Assembly: GCA_944470555.2 (NCBI GenBank)
Contig: OX104128.1
Span: 57,171,257-57,235,256 of the forward strand
Source of the DNA: Heterobilharzia americana
Lineage: Eukaryota > Platyhelminthes > Trematoda > Strigeidida > Schistosomatidae
Direction of reading: 5' to 3'
Length of the DNA stretch: 64,000 bases
Shown here: piece by piece, positions 24,518 through 36,029 of the stretch
Numbering within the stretch: the first letter of the stretch is position 1
Layout of the letters: every line of letters starts with the position of its first letter
Program-made: the position numbers and the translations under genes
The notes under the pieces: model-generated
Database searches by the model: none
What the model saw: the letters and a program-made list of their open reading frames with translations, nothing else
What the model was told of the DNA's origin: nothing

Positions 24518-26165
24518 CTAATTCCACATTAGATTCGCTTATTTGATTTATAACACACAGTAATCTAGTATTATTTACTTGATGACGTTTCAAGCATAAA
24601 TTATCATTGCTCATAATCATATCAATGTAATCACACTAATTTCGACATTTGATTCTTATAGTACGTCACATTATATGGGTTGTGTTTATTGGTAGCAAAA
24701 TTCTCCACATCTCTGGTATAGGTGTTGTGTCATTCCCATTACATGTGTTAGGTGTTGGTTGATTCGATGCAGAAAGATTCAGTAATCAATCTCTCTCTCT
24801 CCACCTAATTATATTGCACTTAAGTACAGTGGCTTTATCCCACCCTATTGTGTGGTTGTGTGTTAATGCATCCAATGCAGTAGCCGAGATTCCGTCTAGA
24901 TTATTGATCCTGTTGGGGTCTGTCATTCTATATTTAGATAAATTCCTATGTTCGGCTATTCCAACTGACCCCGACAGACTAGTTTGACCTACATATACTT
25001 GACCTCACAGTCATTACACGGTGTTTGATAGATCATATTATTTTGCTTGATTGGTTCTATCGGATCCTTAAGCCGACAACGTTTATCTCTGAGTGACTTT
25101 GAAGGTTTAAATGCCCACCCTAATTCCAGCTGTGTTGAGGATTCTACGTAAAGTTTCTGATATACCTCCCTAATAAGGTAACACAATGGAGGCTGTGAAC
25201 TCCTTTCTACTCGTGTTGTCGTTATTATTTGTACTCATGTTGCTGTTATTATTTCATTTCTTATGTGTTCGTACGAACTTCATAATAAACATTGGAGGAT
25301 AATTATTAATTATTAATGCTTCTTTTATGTCCTTCAGTTCCTTGATCAGGTCCTTGCACTGATTTGTCAGTTTTCTGGCTCTATCATTTCGACATTTGAC
25401 TAAACCTCTCTTAAGGGACACTGAATGAGATGACTTGAAGTCTAGATACCTGTTGGAATGTGTTGATTTTCTGTAGACAGTAGTATCCAAACTACAGTCT
25501 GTCCTTCGGTTTACTCTCATTGCGTCTACTACTGAGTTTATTTGTGTGAGGAAATTGTCGATATATTCCGAGTTCAACACAGTAAATATGTCATCGACAT
25601 ACAGCCAATATATCTAATGTGTGGGATTAAACATTTGTAAAGCCATGTTTTCCCAACCATCCAAAAATATATCTGCTACGATTGAGGATATTGGTGAGCC
25701 CATTGTTACTCCTTCTGTTTGTCTGTTTATTTTGTTCTGAAACTTGAAGAGTGTGGAGGTCAAGCATAACTGTATGCCTGATATAATCTCATCAACCGAT
25801 ATCTTATTTTGTAAGTTTTGAGTCAATATTCAGTTGATTTCTGACTGCCTCCAGTGCCATAGTGATTGGTATTGTAGTATACAGACTAACTATGCCGAAG
25901 CTAACCATTTTTTCATCCTCTTCTAAGTGTAGGTCCTTCAGCCTAAGTTTCAACTCATAAGAGTTTACTAGTCTGGAATTTGAACGGTTCCTAATAGGTC
26001 ACAATATTGAAGCTAAATCCTTTGCTAGCTCATATGTTGTGGGTATTTCTGAAATCAACTATGGGTCTAATAGGATGACCTGGTTCATGAACCTTAATAA
26101 AGCCATAAATTCTGCTAGGATTATTAGGTTTAGGCATTAAATTAAACCTTTCAAACCCACCTAGA
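24518..26165 (-). mobile_element. Penelope-like element PLE-B, copy 2
   Basis: The longest PLE-B copy. Right to left it has an RT-entry block (SRIYGFIKVHEPGHPIRPIV, about 26030-26120, the PLE signature before the RT fingers), a decayed middle, FKFQNKINRQTEGVTMGSP and SSIVADIFLDG (about 25650-25760), YVDD at 25590-25601, TTVYRKSTHSNRYLDFK (about 25440-25495), a basic linker, and the GIY-YIG region starting with CNDCEVKY (about 24995-25015). A TAG at 25614-25616 interrupts the frame just before YVDD. A 2-base insertion near 24993-24996 breaks the GIY-YIG domain after its first conserved Tyr. The non-coding 3' end runs to about 24518. It is not active as it stands. Confidence 0.88.
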
Positions 26166-26177
26166 GACCTACAAACC

Positions 26178-26764
26178 TACAAACTCACTCAGAGATAAAC
26201 GTTGTCGGCTTAAGGATCCGATAGAACCAATCAAGCAAAATAATATGATCTATCAAACACCGTGTAATGACTGTGAGGTCAAGTATATGTAGGTCAAACT
26301 AGTCTGTCGGGGTCAGTTGGAATAGCCGAACATAGGAATTTATCTAAATATAGAATGACAGACCCCAACAGGATCAATAATCTAGACGGAATCTCGGCTA
26401 CTGCATTGGATGCATTAACACACAACCACACAATAGGGTGGGATAAAGCCACTGTACTTAAGTGCAATATAATTAGGTGGAGAGAGAGAGAGATTGATTA
26501 CTGAATCTTTCTGCATCGAATCAACCAACACCTAACACATGTAATGGGAATGACACAACACCTATACCAGAGATGTGGAGAATTTTGCTACCAATAAACA
26601 CAACCCATATAATGTGACGTACTATAAAAATCAAATGTCGAAATTAGTGTGATTACATTGATATGATTATGAGCAATGATAATTTATGCTTGAAACGTCA
26701 TCAAGTAAATAATACTAGATTACTGTGTGTTATAAATCAAATAAACGAATCTAATATGGAATTA
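26178..26764 (+). repeat. Inverted arm: opposite-strand copy of the PLE-B 3' end
   Basis: About 585 bases that are the near-perfect reverse complement of 24518-25105; I see only about three differences in the last 200 bases. It carries the GIY-YIG region with the same 2-base insertion (about 26284-26289) and the same terminal non-coding end. Together with copy 2 it makes an inverted repeat around a ~1.07-kb centre. Known Penelope elements often carry terminal repeats in inverted orientation, so it probably belongs to the same insertion event rather than being a separate element. Confidence 0.85.
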
Positions 26765-27074
26765 AATTCAACCACAGTGCTCAAGTTTTACACCGATATT
26801 TATATAAGGAACGACATTTTAAAATTAGTGGTTTATTTTTCACGATAGGTAAACCACTTGATTCTAAGAGTTTGATGGGGACTTATATTGTGTACACAAC
26901 ACTGATTACTTATTCGATTAATGGATCATTTACATAACATTTTTGTAAAAGTGAATAGTCATGAGTTAAATTGACAATTTGAAAAGTCTTCGCTGAAAAA
27001 TGTACTAGTCTTCGAAGAAATATGGATATTCAGTTTTGAGATTTGTGGTGATTTATTCATTACAGGTTGACATT

Positions 27075-27310
27075 CATGATGGATTGACACCAATGATTGA
27101 GACATTGGGAACCTTGGAGCATTATACAGCCATTTTGTCCTAGTATGAGACTCATCAGTAATAAGTATCCATCACCTTATCGGAGGTCGAACCCACAACC
27201 TCCAGGTTCTGCTGCCAGCACGTTACCACTGTATCACTGGGTGGGAATCCGGTGGTCCAGTTTTCCTAATTCCGTCAGTTCACGACCTAACCTGACCCAC
27301 ATGGATATCT
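27075..27310 (-). repeat. SINE-B copy, defective hammerhead
   Basis: Reverse-oriented with the head at about 27190-27245 (RC B-box AGGTCGAACCC at 27184-27194). The minus strand reads CTGATGAGTCTC...AGGACAAAATGG: CUGAUGA is kept but the conserved GAAA has become AAAA. Confidence 0.65.
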
Positions 27311-27480
27311 TCAGAACTTCAGATACATGACACAGTGGTTCAATGGTAACATGCTGGCCATGGAACATGAAGTTCTTGGATGCAACTACTGGAAAGGTGG
27401 GGTCACAAGGGTACACTTCCGATGTGTTTAGGTTTCTCCAGCTGATCCCACTCCATGATAAATATCAACTTGAAATCCAT
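27311..27480 (+). repeat. SINE-B head and tail fragment, hammerhead deleted
   Basis: A head-like part (CACAGTGGTTCAATGGTAAC) and a tail (CTCCATGATAAATATCAACTTGAAA) without the ribozyme between them. It abuts the minus-strand copy to the left. Confidence 0.55.
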
Positions 27481-28324
27481 GCCTTGCTGATGATTGTAAA
27501 TGGCCACAACACCCATACAGCTAACTCTTGGCCTCACCACCAATTAACTTCAAACATTTTGGTTTAAAATAAGTTTGTTGAACCGCACATACACACACAT
27601 TAAAGCATATTCACCCATTAGGTAAGTTTTCATATCCATCTCAAACAAAATAATATTTTCAGTTTGTTGATCAGCTTCATGAGACTGATCTGAAATGGAA
27701 ATCTCATGTTTGAGTAAACAGATATACTTCGAAAGTTAACAGTCTGTTTATTTTGATCGGTGTAAACAGAAACTTTCGCAAATAAGTAAAGTTTTTATCA
27801 GAATCTTTATTCAGCTAAGACGTTTTCGAGTACTTGAATCTGTAGTGCTACTAAACAAACAATTCTCTAACGGCTTCATTAATTAGCATCCAGTGATTTT
27901 TTGATGTAGATATTTAAGTTGAATGAGCATTCTTACAGTTCAGTCTAATTGGTTACCATGGCTTTCGTATATGCATTTTACTTGTTTTCGGTGTATTGTT
28001 TAATTGATTTTCTCTCAAATCCAACTTATCACTGTTTTGACTAAATCAACCAGTTATAAACTATTCATACTCGTGGGTATATCTTCTTGACTAATATGAG
28101 GCTATTTTACAATACCAACTTCATTTGCTGGTCAGTAACACTGTTCTATTGTAAAGTTATGTCAGAACTTGAGAAGTGGTACAAAAGAGGATAGTCAGTA
28201 TGATGAGACGGCTTTTCTATTTGTGTCCGTACTTAAAATTCCTTGTTGTAATACTGGACCTCACTGGTGGACAAATAATGATAACTAATACCCGTTTCAC
28301 AAGAACTGACTGTCATGTCTCCAT
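27481..28324. other. No gene or repeat recognised
   Basis: AT-rich; no coding pattern. Confidence 0.6.
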
Positions 28325-28480
28325 AGCCATATGGATAACGCTTTGGCGGTTGAGGTGATGGACACTGGTTTAAGTCCCAGTTGGAATAATATCTCTCTCT
28401 CACACTGGGGTGCAGGTATATTCAGCTGACAACCCTGAAATAGGCCTAAACCCGCGTCCTAGATTCCCTCCTAAACACCA
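28325..28480 (+). repeat. SINE-A copy, destroyed hammerhead
   Basis: Head with ATGGATAACGCTTTGGCG (28330-28347) and a B-box-like GGTTTAAGTCC, then a hammerhead remnant reading CAGCTGACAACCCTGAAATAG and CGCGTCCTAGATTCC. The CUGANGA and GAAA motifs are both lost. Confidence 0.6.
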
Positions 28481-28739
28481 CCAAGTAAATTATAACAACA
28501 GGAGAGAGCCTGAAAGTTTGTACACAACAAGCTTTTAGTTATTCAGTTATTCATCGATGCTTATGATTGTAAACTTGTATCTTATCAGTAAAAGTTTTAC
28601 CTTAGCAAATGACTCAGTTATATGCAAAGGATTTGATGACTAAGTTGTAAACCACCACTAAATCATCTAATCGCATTATATACTCTCTCACGTTTTAAAA
28701 ATTATTAAAGGTTGACAGGTAAATTAAGAAAAAGCATCA

Positions 28740-29703
28740 TGGTGAATGGCAATGGGTGCTCAGCTATATGACCATAGATCAAATGACTATCCCGATAGTA
28801 CAAATTGCAGGTCTTTACCAAAGAAAGTTGATTACATTCAGTCACTGTTATCCATAAATTTTTATTCGGAATATGGGTGTAAGAATGCTGCAGGAAAAAC
28901 ATTGTTTCATAACCTGTATGATAAAGAGTTAGTTTTCTTAAATAGTTTCAAGTTATTTCGACAAGATCGAAGCTTTTTCAAGATATATGTTGGAGGTGTA
29001 GCAACATTTATCACTACAACCATGTATTACCATCAGATGTCATCCTAAACATTTGAGTAAATACAAACATGCATACATAACATGCATTCCTGTCACGGTT
29101 GACTGCAGTTTCTCAGATTTATCAACTTTTTCTGATGAGTTCACTAAATTTGATGCTGCGATTTTTGGGTAATTCATTGTCTATGGTCTATGGAGATTTA
29201 ACTCATGTGACTGCAGTTCCCTTGTATCATTGGGTCATAAGAATATGGTTAACGTTTCTACTAGTCTTGATAACACCCTTGATTTAGTATAGAGAAATTA
29301 CTCTGGCATATACCTAGCCTATAAACCGGCTCCACTACAGAATTCTGACCACCGTATTACATCTGCTTTCCGTAAAGTGTGAGGCAAAATAAACAGGTGG
29401 CTTCTGGATCTCCTTCCAAGAAAGTCCTGTATAGATACTTCTCACCGAAGAATATACTACTTTTAAGAAGCATGAATAAAGAAACAAACTGGAATATATT
29501 TGTTGATCAAGTTTCAGACAACACTATTATCTCAAACTTTGTCTCGATGTTTGCTAACCTGATGGAACGATCTATATGAGATTTCACAGACTTTCCTCTC
29601 ATCATCTTAAGAGGCTCCAGAGAGAGAAAGAAAAGTTTCTATTACATGAAAGATCACCCTAAAATTCAAAGACTTGACTCGCTAACTGAGTCTGAAACAC
29701 CCT
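28740..29703 (+). mobile_element. Decayed LINE fragment: endonuclease domain and following linker
   Basis: A plus-strand block around 28925-29020 reads FKLFRQDRSFFKIYVGGVA, matching the 'RxDR...GGVA' segment of LINE AP endonucleases. Further on, pieces read DNTLDLVYREITLAY (about 29265-29310, split by a frameshift) and a later region resembles the charged linker between endonuclease and RT (about 29400-29640). Frames shift repeatedly. It does not match RTE-1 or RTE-2, so it is a different LINE lineage, perhaps CR1/Jockey-like (inference). It ends where RTE-1 copy 2 begins, so that copy probably inserted into it. I rejected a host gene here because of the endonuclease-like pattern. Confidence 0.5.
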
Positions 29704-32240
29704 GTATAAATACTATTTATTGTTATTACTACTTATCCTTCGGGTTCCTAGTGGAAAGTAGGGCTTCAGAAGCATGTTGCCGTTTCACTGTCTTCCATCC
29801 AGATTTTTTAACCTGGTTCCACGACTCCTCAGAAGCTCTCATTTCCTCCTCACACGATCTTCTGCATGTCACCCTCAGACGCCTGACTTATCGCTTTGCA
29901 TTTGGGTTCCACTCGAGGGCCTGACCTGGTGAGTGATATTCTCAGTCGGTCTTCTCAGTCCAATACAATCCATCTCCACTTTCTTCTGCATGTTTGCTGG
30001 GCAATAGGTTCTTGGTTGGTTCGTTGCCAGCCAGAGTCCCTTGTTACTTCTTCTCATTAATCTGACCTTCTGATCTGCTCTTCAGTACCGAGTGGGCGTA
30101 GGCGGCAGCTCTTGATGGTGTATGTCTGCAGTTTGTTGCATATGCTTATCGTAACGCATCAAGTCTCTTAGACATCACATAAAAGTACTGACTTGACTGA
30201 ATTAGTGTTGAAAATTCGTATCTTGTTCACGCTTTATTCTGAGTGCAGTGCAGCGCAGTGAAGTGCAGTAGATTTCCACACACATTTCAGATTCATGAAG
30301 GCCTGTCTTGCTGTCTTACCGATCCTATCCGCTGTTGTCTCTGCATCTGTTTTCAGTGTTTTTGGAGGAATCCCATCTGATCCTGGTGCTTCCCCAGCTT
30401 TCAGCAACTTTATGGCCTTCAGGACATCACTTCTGCTTTTGTCGGAGGGCTTGTATCCACTGGTAATTCTGTGGCTGGTCTGCTGGTGGTATTTCTAGAC
30501 AAGCTGAAGGTGGTGGGGGTGGTCGATTCAAGAGTTTTTCAAAAAGGTCAGTCTATCATCTCCTGCGTTTCTCCTCTTTGCTAACTACGTTTCCTTCACT
30601 GTCTTTCATTGGTTTCATCTGCGTTGATCTGTAGAATTCCAGATAGTTACCTGGTTATTTGATATAGTGCTTTCAGTTCTTTGTCTCTCCCACCTGCCCC
30701 CTGTTCTGCGTCACTTGCAAGTGTGTCGTCGAAGTGTCTTTTGTCTTTGCACGCACTCTTCTTCACTTCTTTGTCCAGTGCCAGGTACGTTGTACTCAGT
30801 TCTTCTTTTCGTTGCGCATCCATGCACTGCACTGCACTGGTTCACCTTCTGCTTCACCATCTTCCTCCTCCTGGTCTGTCAGCTTCTACGTATCTCTCCA
30901 GATCCATTCCATTCCTTGTCTTCTTTCTTCTTCCTTCCTAACATGGTTATGCAGCTTTCTTTCCACATAGTTTCAAAACGTTCCAGTGTTCTTCCACGCA
31001 GGTCCCTTCAGGAATGTTGCTCAACGTCTCCCATTTTGTTCTGATGGCTGATTGAAGTGAAGATGTCCTTTGTAGTTTCGTCCTTCAGTTTCTGTTCTGT
31101 GTGTTTAACTTGAACTGTGGCCTATCACCAACTTCTTTGAAGGCTCTCAACGTGATTTTGAAAGTAGGTTCCTTGCACTAGATAGTGAGTGGTGTGAACC
31201 TACCTTCATCTGCTCCCCTTATTCATCTGATCTTTTTCTTCTGTCCAGGAGGCTGACTGCGTTTTCACTTTCTTCCCATTGAGATGAAGTCAATGTGATT
31301 TTTAGTGTCGTGTGTCCTGGTGTCTGGTGAAATCCATGTCGCTTGCTTTGTGAATATCCTTGTGTTTGTTAACACTACCTCCAATCACCAAATCGTTGAA
31401 TGCGCAGAAGTCTGCAAACAGTTCTCCATTCCCATTCATCATTTCACCGAGTGCTTCTCGATCCATAATGAGTCCTCTTTCTGTGTTATCCGCTACTAGT
31501 TTGACATTCATATCACCCCACCCATCAGAATTTTGATGTCGCCAATCGGAGTGGGGTGTTGTCCAGTACTGATTGCAGTTGTCTGTAGAATTCCTCCTTC
31601 TTCTCTTGGTTCGTGTCTGCATTATTTGTAGGTGCATAGCGTAGCATTGTATGATTGTGACTTTCCTTCCTTTTCAGTTGAATCCTGCTATGATGATCCT
31701 GCAGGAGGGGATTGGTTCCCACTGCATGAGAGTAAGCTTTCGATGCTGTTGGGGACATCATGATTGATAGTCACTTGAAAACTCAGTGTGCTCGTGGTTG
31801 TCATCTAGGTGACAATATCGGAGTAGATTATTGACTCTCCAGTTAAGAGTTTGGAGAGTCCACTTCCATCCCATCTGCAGGCTCCTAACAGATTCCTAGC
31901 ACTTCTGTGCCATATGTTTTTATTTCTTTTGCGATTTAAGCATCTTACTGGCTTTAACATTATTCAGACATTCCATGTCCCCATGTTTACTATCAGTTTC
32001 ATAGAGAGGAAGAAGACACATCGGTCAATTAGCTTCCTTAAGGCTTTCACCAACCGGCGTTATTTCGTCTCCCCGATTCCAGCGAGGAATAAGTTTATTT
32101 TTATTTTTTTATATTCACTTTGTGCTTTGAAGTTTCGTTAGTGACTGGAATGATTTTACGGGGTAGGGTTGGTAGCTCTATGCCCAACATTCCCTTTTTA
32201 TCTGGGCTTAGGACCGGCTAGTAACTAGTGAACTAGTTAA
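29704..32240 (-). mobile_element. RTE-1 copy 2: nearly full span, RT core deleted
   Basis: Right to left: a 5' leader (about 32240-32000), the endonuclease start with an MGTWNV motif (about 31970-31990), DMNVKLVADNTERG (about 31460-31520), the SDH-type end of the endonuclease (about 31200-31260), the linker, then the RT N-terminal block to about 30330. There the sequence jumps straight to the C-terminal block IGKTARQAF-like (about 30290-30320), skipping the ~0.9 kb that carries FIDFEKAFDSVD and FADD in copy 1. The rest of the C-terminus and a (TAA)-like end follow to 29704. It carries a short GTGCA expansion near 30243-30270 shared with the copy at 50 kb, so the two belong to one subfamily. 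Inactive. Confidence 0.85.
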
Positions 32241-32814
32241 CCAGGTGAAGTTCTAAATTTCCATTCAAACTCCTAAATTCGAATCAAGTTAGTTGAATAA
32301 CTAATTCTCTTGATCAAATGAACTTTGACATATAATGATCATTTAGTTCGTTTTAACATTTCCTCAAACATCATTTATCAATTGGCGTATATTCCGTTTC
32401 CATATAAAATAATGATAAAAACAGTTTAACCAGTTCTGTGACTGAAAGTTCTTTCTTATTATTTAAGTCGACATAATTTCATGTTGAAAAGACGGTCTTA
32501 TCCACTCTGTAACATTTCTTTTTCATCTTCCCTTTCAATCTTATCAGTTCCACTTTAATATGCATGATAATAAGGAAAATTAATCATTGTTTTATTGTTC
32601 TATTAATGTGGTTGATTCAATTTACCAGGTATATTATGACAAACTACACATGTCCCACATTAGTGAATAGGTTTTCATACAGACAGTATATTCTCCATCT
32701 TCCCTTTTCGCATATTATCTATCCTAATGATGAATGATTTATTTTAAACGATGCATGTAAATGCTCAATAGCCGCCAAACATTCAGATGAAAAGCAGTGT
32801 CTAACCACCACAGT
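32241..32814. other. No gene or repeat recognised
   Basis: Flank of RTE-1 copy 2. I find no continuation of the LINE at 28.7-29.7 kb here. Confidence 0.55.
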
Positions 32815-33140
32815 CAATAGTTGTATGCTAGTGTCAGACAGATAGACAAAATCAACGTAGAACTTCGCATATAAGTGAACCACCTCAATTTATCACACTT
32901 TACAGTAGCATGGAAAAGTAAGGGGGCAGAAAAAGTGTGATATCTAAGTAGACAAAGTTGTATGAGAGAATAAACATTTTGGTGTAAGAAGATGTCAAGG
33001 CATGGATTCATGTGCGCCATTGTGTCAGATTTTGCGCCTTGTCTCCAAGAATCTCCAACCATTGGTTCTTATCGTTTCAGGGACCACAACTAGGCAGTCT
33101 ACGTCTCCTCATATGACTCAGACCTGGTCCGGTCACCCTG
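32815..33140 (-). mobile_element. RTE-2 3' end
   Basis: Reverse complement of the RTE-2 tail, including the SHMRRRRLPSCGP-like and NQWLEILGDKAQNLTQW-like C-terminus (about 33020-33110) and the 3' UTR. No (TCAG)n run is kept; it ends in GTCTATCTGTCTGACAC. Confidence 0.75.
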
Positions 33141-33269
33141 CTAGTATATTTTTTTAAAGACTATATGAGCAACCAATCAAGTGAGTAAGTAGGAGTAACA
33201 GATAGAGAGACAGAGCAAAAGGAAAGATTAAAGAAATGTAAGGTATCCTACCTCTTTATTCTATATTGG

Positions 33270-33640
33270 TCTTGATGACTAGCAGAGAAATCCAGGACAC
33301 GCATTTCTTTCTAGTTGGGACTCCTCAGCTGGATGTACCTGCGCCCAAGTGCTGAGTGATGTTGTTCCTACAGAGGCTCGAACCAGTGCCCTTTGCTTCA
33401 AATGTGAAATGCGTTCTCCACTAAGCCAGTACGGTACGATAGCCACTTCTTTTGCATCCGGTTGACGAGTCCCAAATAGGACAAAGCGTGCATCCTAGAT
33501 TCCTCTACTAGTCACCAAGATTAATAACCGGCAGTATCAAGATATCCGTACAACAGTCTACTTGCCAACAGAGGTCCAGCAATTCGGCCCTGTAAAACAA
33601 CGAGAAATTACAAGTATCATTACAACTAGACCTTTAATTC
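33270..33640. repeat. SINE-A inverted pair
   Basis: A minus-strand copy (hammerhead about 33290-33335, head RC to about 33450 with B-box RC GGCTCGAACC) joins at about 33462 a plus-strand hammerhead (GACGAGTCCCAAATAGGAC) and the SINE-A 3' region to about 33640. The minus core reads CTGAGGA with stem II broken (GAAA where GGAC is expected). In the plus core C3 is T and GAAA is damaged (ACAAAGCG). Confidence 0.65.
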
Positions 33641-34149
33641 TTTCATTTAAATAAACAGGCCTGTTCTACAAATGTTTGTGTATGTCTGCAGGTTTTCTGT
33701 CTTGTCATATAAGTTTTTAACATCAGAATCACGTGGATTGACGTTCACAGATAGAACATGAAATGAATAGCCTAATTCGTCATCATATAAGAAAATCTAC
33801 TGTGCCTAAACTGGTATTCATTCTTTTTGTTGACGAAAACATTCTTCGATGAATATATCGCAGATACAACTTTTTACAATGGTGCAACTTTCCAAGAAAA
33901 TTGAAAATCAGTTACTGAATTTTCGAGTAGGTAAGAATCATCTTTACTGATACAAAGTTCTATCTAGTTAGATTACAGTGACCTAAGTACTCACTGATTG
34001 GATGTATCCACTCAATTTAGTTTGAGTGAACTTGCAATAATAATTTTCAAGTATTTATGATACTGTAAAGAATATTCTGATACATCTCTTTTCAAGATCA
34101 TCACATTTGGTCAACGTTGCTTAATTTTCAATAGAAATCTTGTTTTTAA
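33641..34149. other. No gene or repeat recognised
   Basis: AT-rich spacer between SINE copies. Confidence 0.6.
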
Positions 34150-34500
34150 GGTAGTATTCATCATGGACTGACATCATTTGAAGAACTACTAGAAACCTTA
34201 AAGCACTGGACAAGTGTTCTGTCTCATTGGAGGACTTCTATGCAGTACGCACCGACAACTCCATCAGATATCGAACTTAGGATCTTCAAGTCTCTTGGCG
34301 AACGTGTTAGCCATTTACCTGCTGGGTTGTGGTTCAATGATCCACAGAATCCAACTTCTGTTAATTCATGAGATAGTCTTACTATCTACCAAGGTCTTAA
34401 GTTTGTATCCCACTTCAGTTTCGATTGGTTGGCTCAACATGTTGAGACTTCCTATTAGAACTTCGGGATATCCATCTTGTAGCGTATAAGCACTACATGA
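34150..34500 (-). repeat. SINE-B copy, decayed
   Basis: Tail (GTAGTATTCATCATGGACTG), hammerhead remnant around 34195-34245 without a core, head near 34255-34330, and 5' region to about 34500. Confidence 0.6.
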
Positions 34501-34721
34501 ACGTGGTTGAAGAAATATCATATAGAAAGAAGCCTACATTGCAAATATGCATCATGATTTTTTGAGATGTACATAGAAAGAGTTACTTGTAGTTTTATTT
34601 GCGCAAAAGATTGTGAGTTATACTTTTTAGCAGTCACTCAAATTGTTTTAATGTTTCAGGGATTCAAAAGTTGCATTAACATACTTTTCCATTCGGATGG
34701 ATATATGAAATAGTTTCACCT

Positions 34722-34880
34722 CGTCAGGGTAAGCTACTAAATCACTCACAGAGAGATACTGACAGCTCACTACATATTGAAGTTAGTCATGATGATATTG
34801 TCCAGAAAGGCTATAAAAATTTCACAATTAAAGCATCCAGATCAGAAAACCTAACACAACCAAGATCATATACCAATACA
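34722..34880 (+). mobile_element. PLE-A 3'-tail fragment
   Basis: About 160 bases resembling the reverse complement of 170-330 (matching runs around CAGGGTAAGCTACTAAAT and AGAGATACTGACAG). It is more diverged than the 7-kb copy and has no coding content. Confidence 0.6.
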
Positions 34881-35364
34881 AAAAGGCTTCATAGTTGCTT
34901 ATCATCAACATCTCCTTGAAAAATGACAGTACTTAGAGAAATGTCTAAATTTTAAACTATAACAAATTTTCTATCAAATATAAATGACATTAGATGGCTC
35001 AGATTCAACGTGTTTAGACGTTTAAACACATCTTTTGATTGTATAACGTGTTGTTGCGCATTATTGAAATATTTTCAATCTATCATTTTTCACATTAACG
35101 TTACTTTGAACGCTTTTAAGCGCAGAACACTGCTGAACATAACAATATTCCTGGAATAATAATTCGGTAGAAATATAGATTTCCATTCACACTGAATGAA
35201 CTTCAACCACCAAACCTAACAACAGTAGGTTCTTAAATCATCATGCTTTAATACTGTGGTTATTAACAAAATTCCGGTATCATAATTATACATGACTGGG
35301 GTAAAGCTGTTTATCGATATCTTGAAATTTTGTAGAACTGAATCCTTTTGACTGTAGGTAAACG
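34881..35364. other. No gene or repeat recognised
   Basis: 35010-35110 shares a few short words with 46680-46760 (GTTGTTGCGCATTAT against TAATGCGCAACAC, reversed), perhaps an old unknown repeat. Confidence 0.4.
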
Positions 35365-35625
35365 ATGATACTGGGTGATAGTGACGCTGTGTCATGAACT
35401 AACTGACAGAAGTTGGAAATATGAACCACTGGATTCCGACACAGTGGTTCAATAATAACGTGCTGACTACGGAACCTGAAGGTAGTGAGTTCGACTCCGG
35501 GCGAGGTATGGTCTTCGGTGAGCACTACTGAAGAGTCCCATACTAGAACGAAACAGCTTTCCAATGCTACCACGTTTCCGATGTTCCTCCAACTGAAATC
35601 AATCCATGATAGATGTCAACTTGAA
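35365..35625 (+). repeat. SINE-B copy with partly kept hammerhead
   Basis: Head with A-box-like CAGTGGTTCAATAATAACG and B-box-like GAGTTCGACTCC (35487-35498). The hammerhead keeps CUGAAGA (35528-35534) and GAAA (35550-35553), but stem II has a C-A mismatch and stem I is mismatched at the base next to the core. Activity is doubtful. Confidence 0.65.
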
Positions 35626-36029
35626 AAAACTTTTGTTAGCCTTATGGTTTTTATCCATCATCTATTAGTTGTTTTATGAAAAGTGAAATTCGCATATCGT
35701 TTGGTTTATTCATTCAATCTCTGGTAAGTGGATGATTCACCTGAGTTTCCTAAATTCTACTTCCATTTAGCGTTAAACTAATTCTTTATTGATTTTCATG
35801 CCTAAATTCTCCTAATATTATTTGTTTTTCTTTTCTGTCTTCTTATAAAAATCTACTAGCTTACCTACATTTTATGCTCAGATATTTGTTAACATAGAAA
35901 AATATTTCTCCCTTGATAGATTTGAGATTGTACACAGATGATATACGAGTTTCTTTTCCTGAAAATTTATTTGTTAATTGGAATTTTTTTGAGTAGTATA
36001 GTATGTAAAATCTGTATTAATACTGGGTA
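35626..36029. other. No gene or repeat recognised
   Basis: AT-rich. Confidence 0.6.

Noticed and set aside
26660..26715. Hammerhead in the PLE-B terminus (GAGCA...TGCTTGAAACGTC)
   Set aside because: A stem II and GAAAC are present, but the 5' core reads ATTATGA rather than CTGANGA in every copy, so the ribozyme core is not there.
28746..29048. 100-codon frame as a host exon
   Set aside because: Its C-terminal part matches the LINE endonuclease pattern, and the following sequence continues as LINE in other frames.
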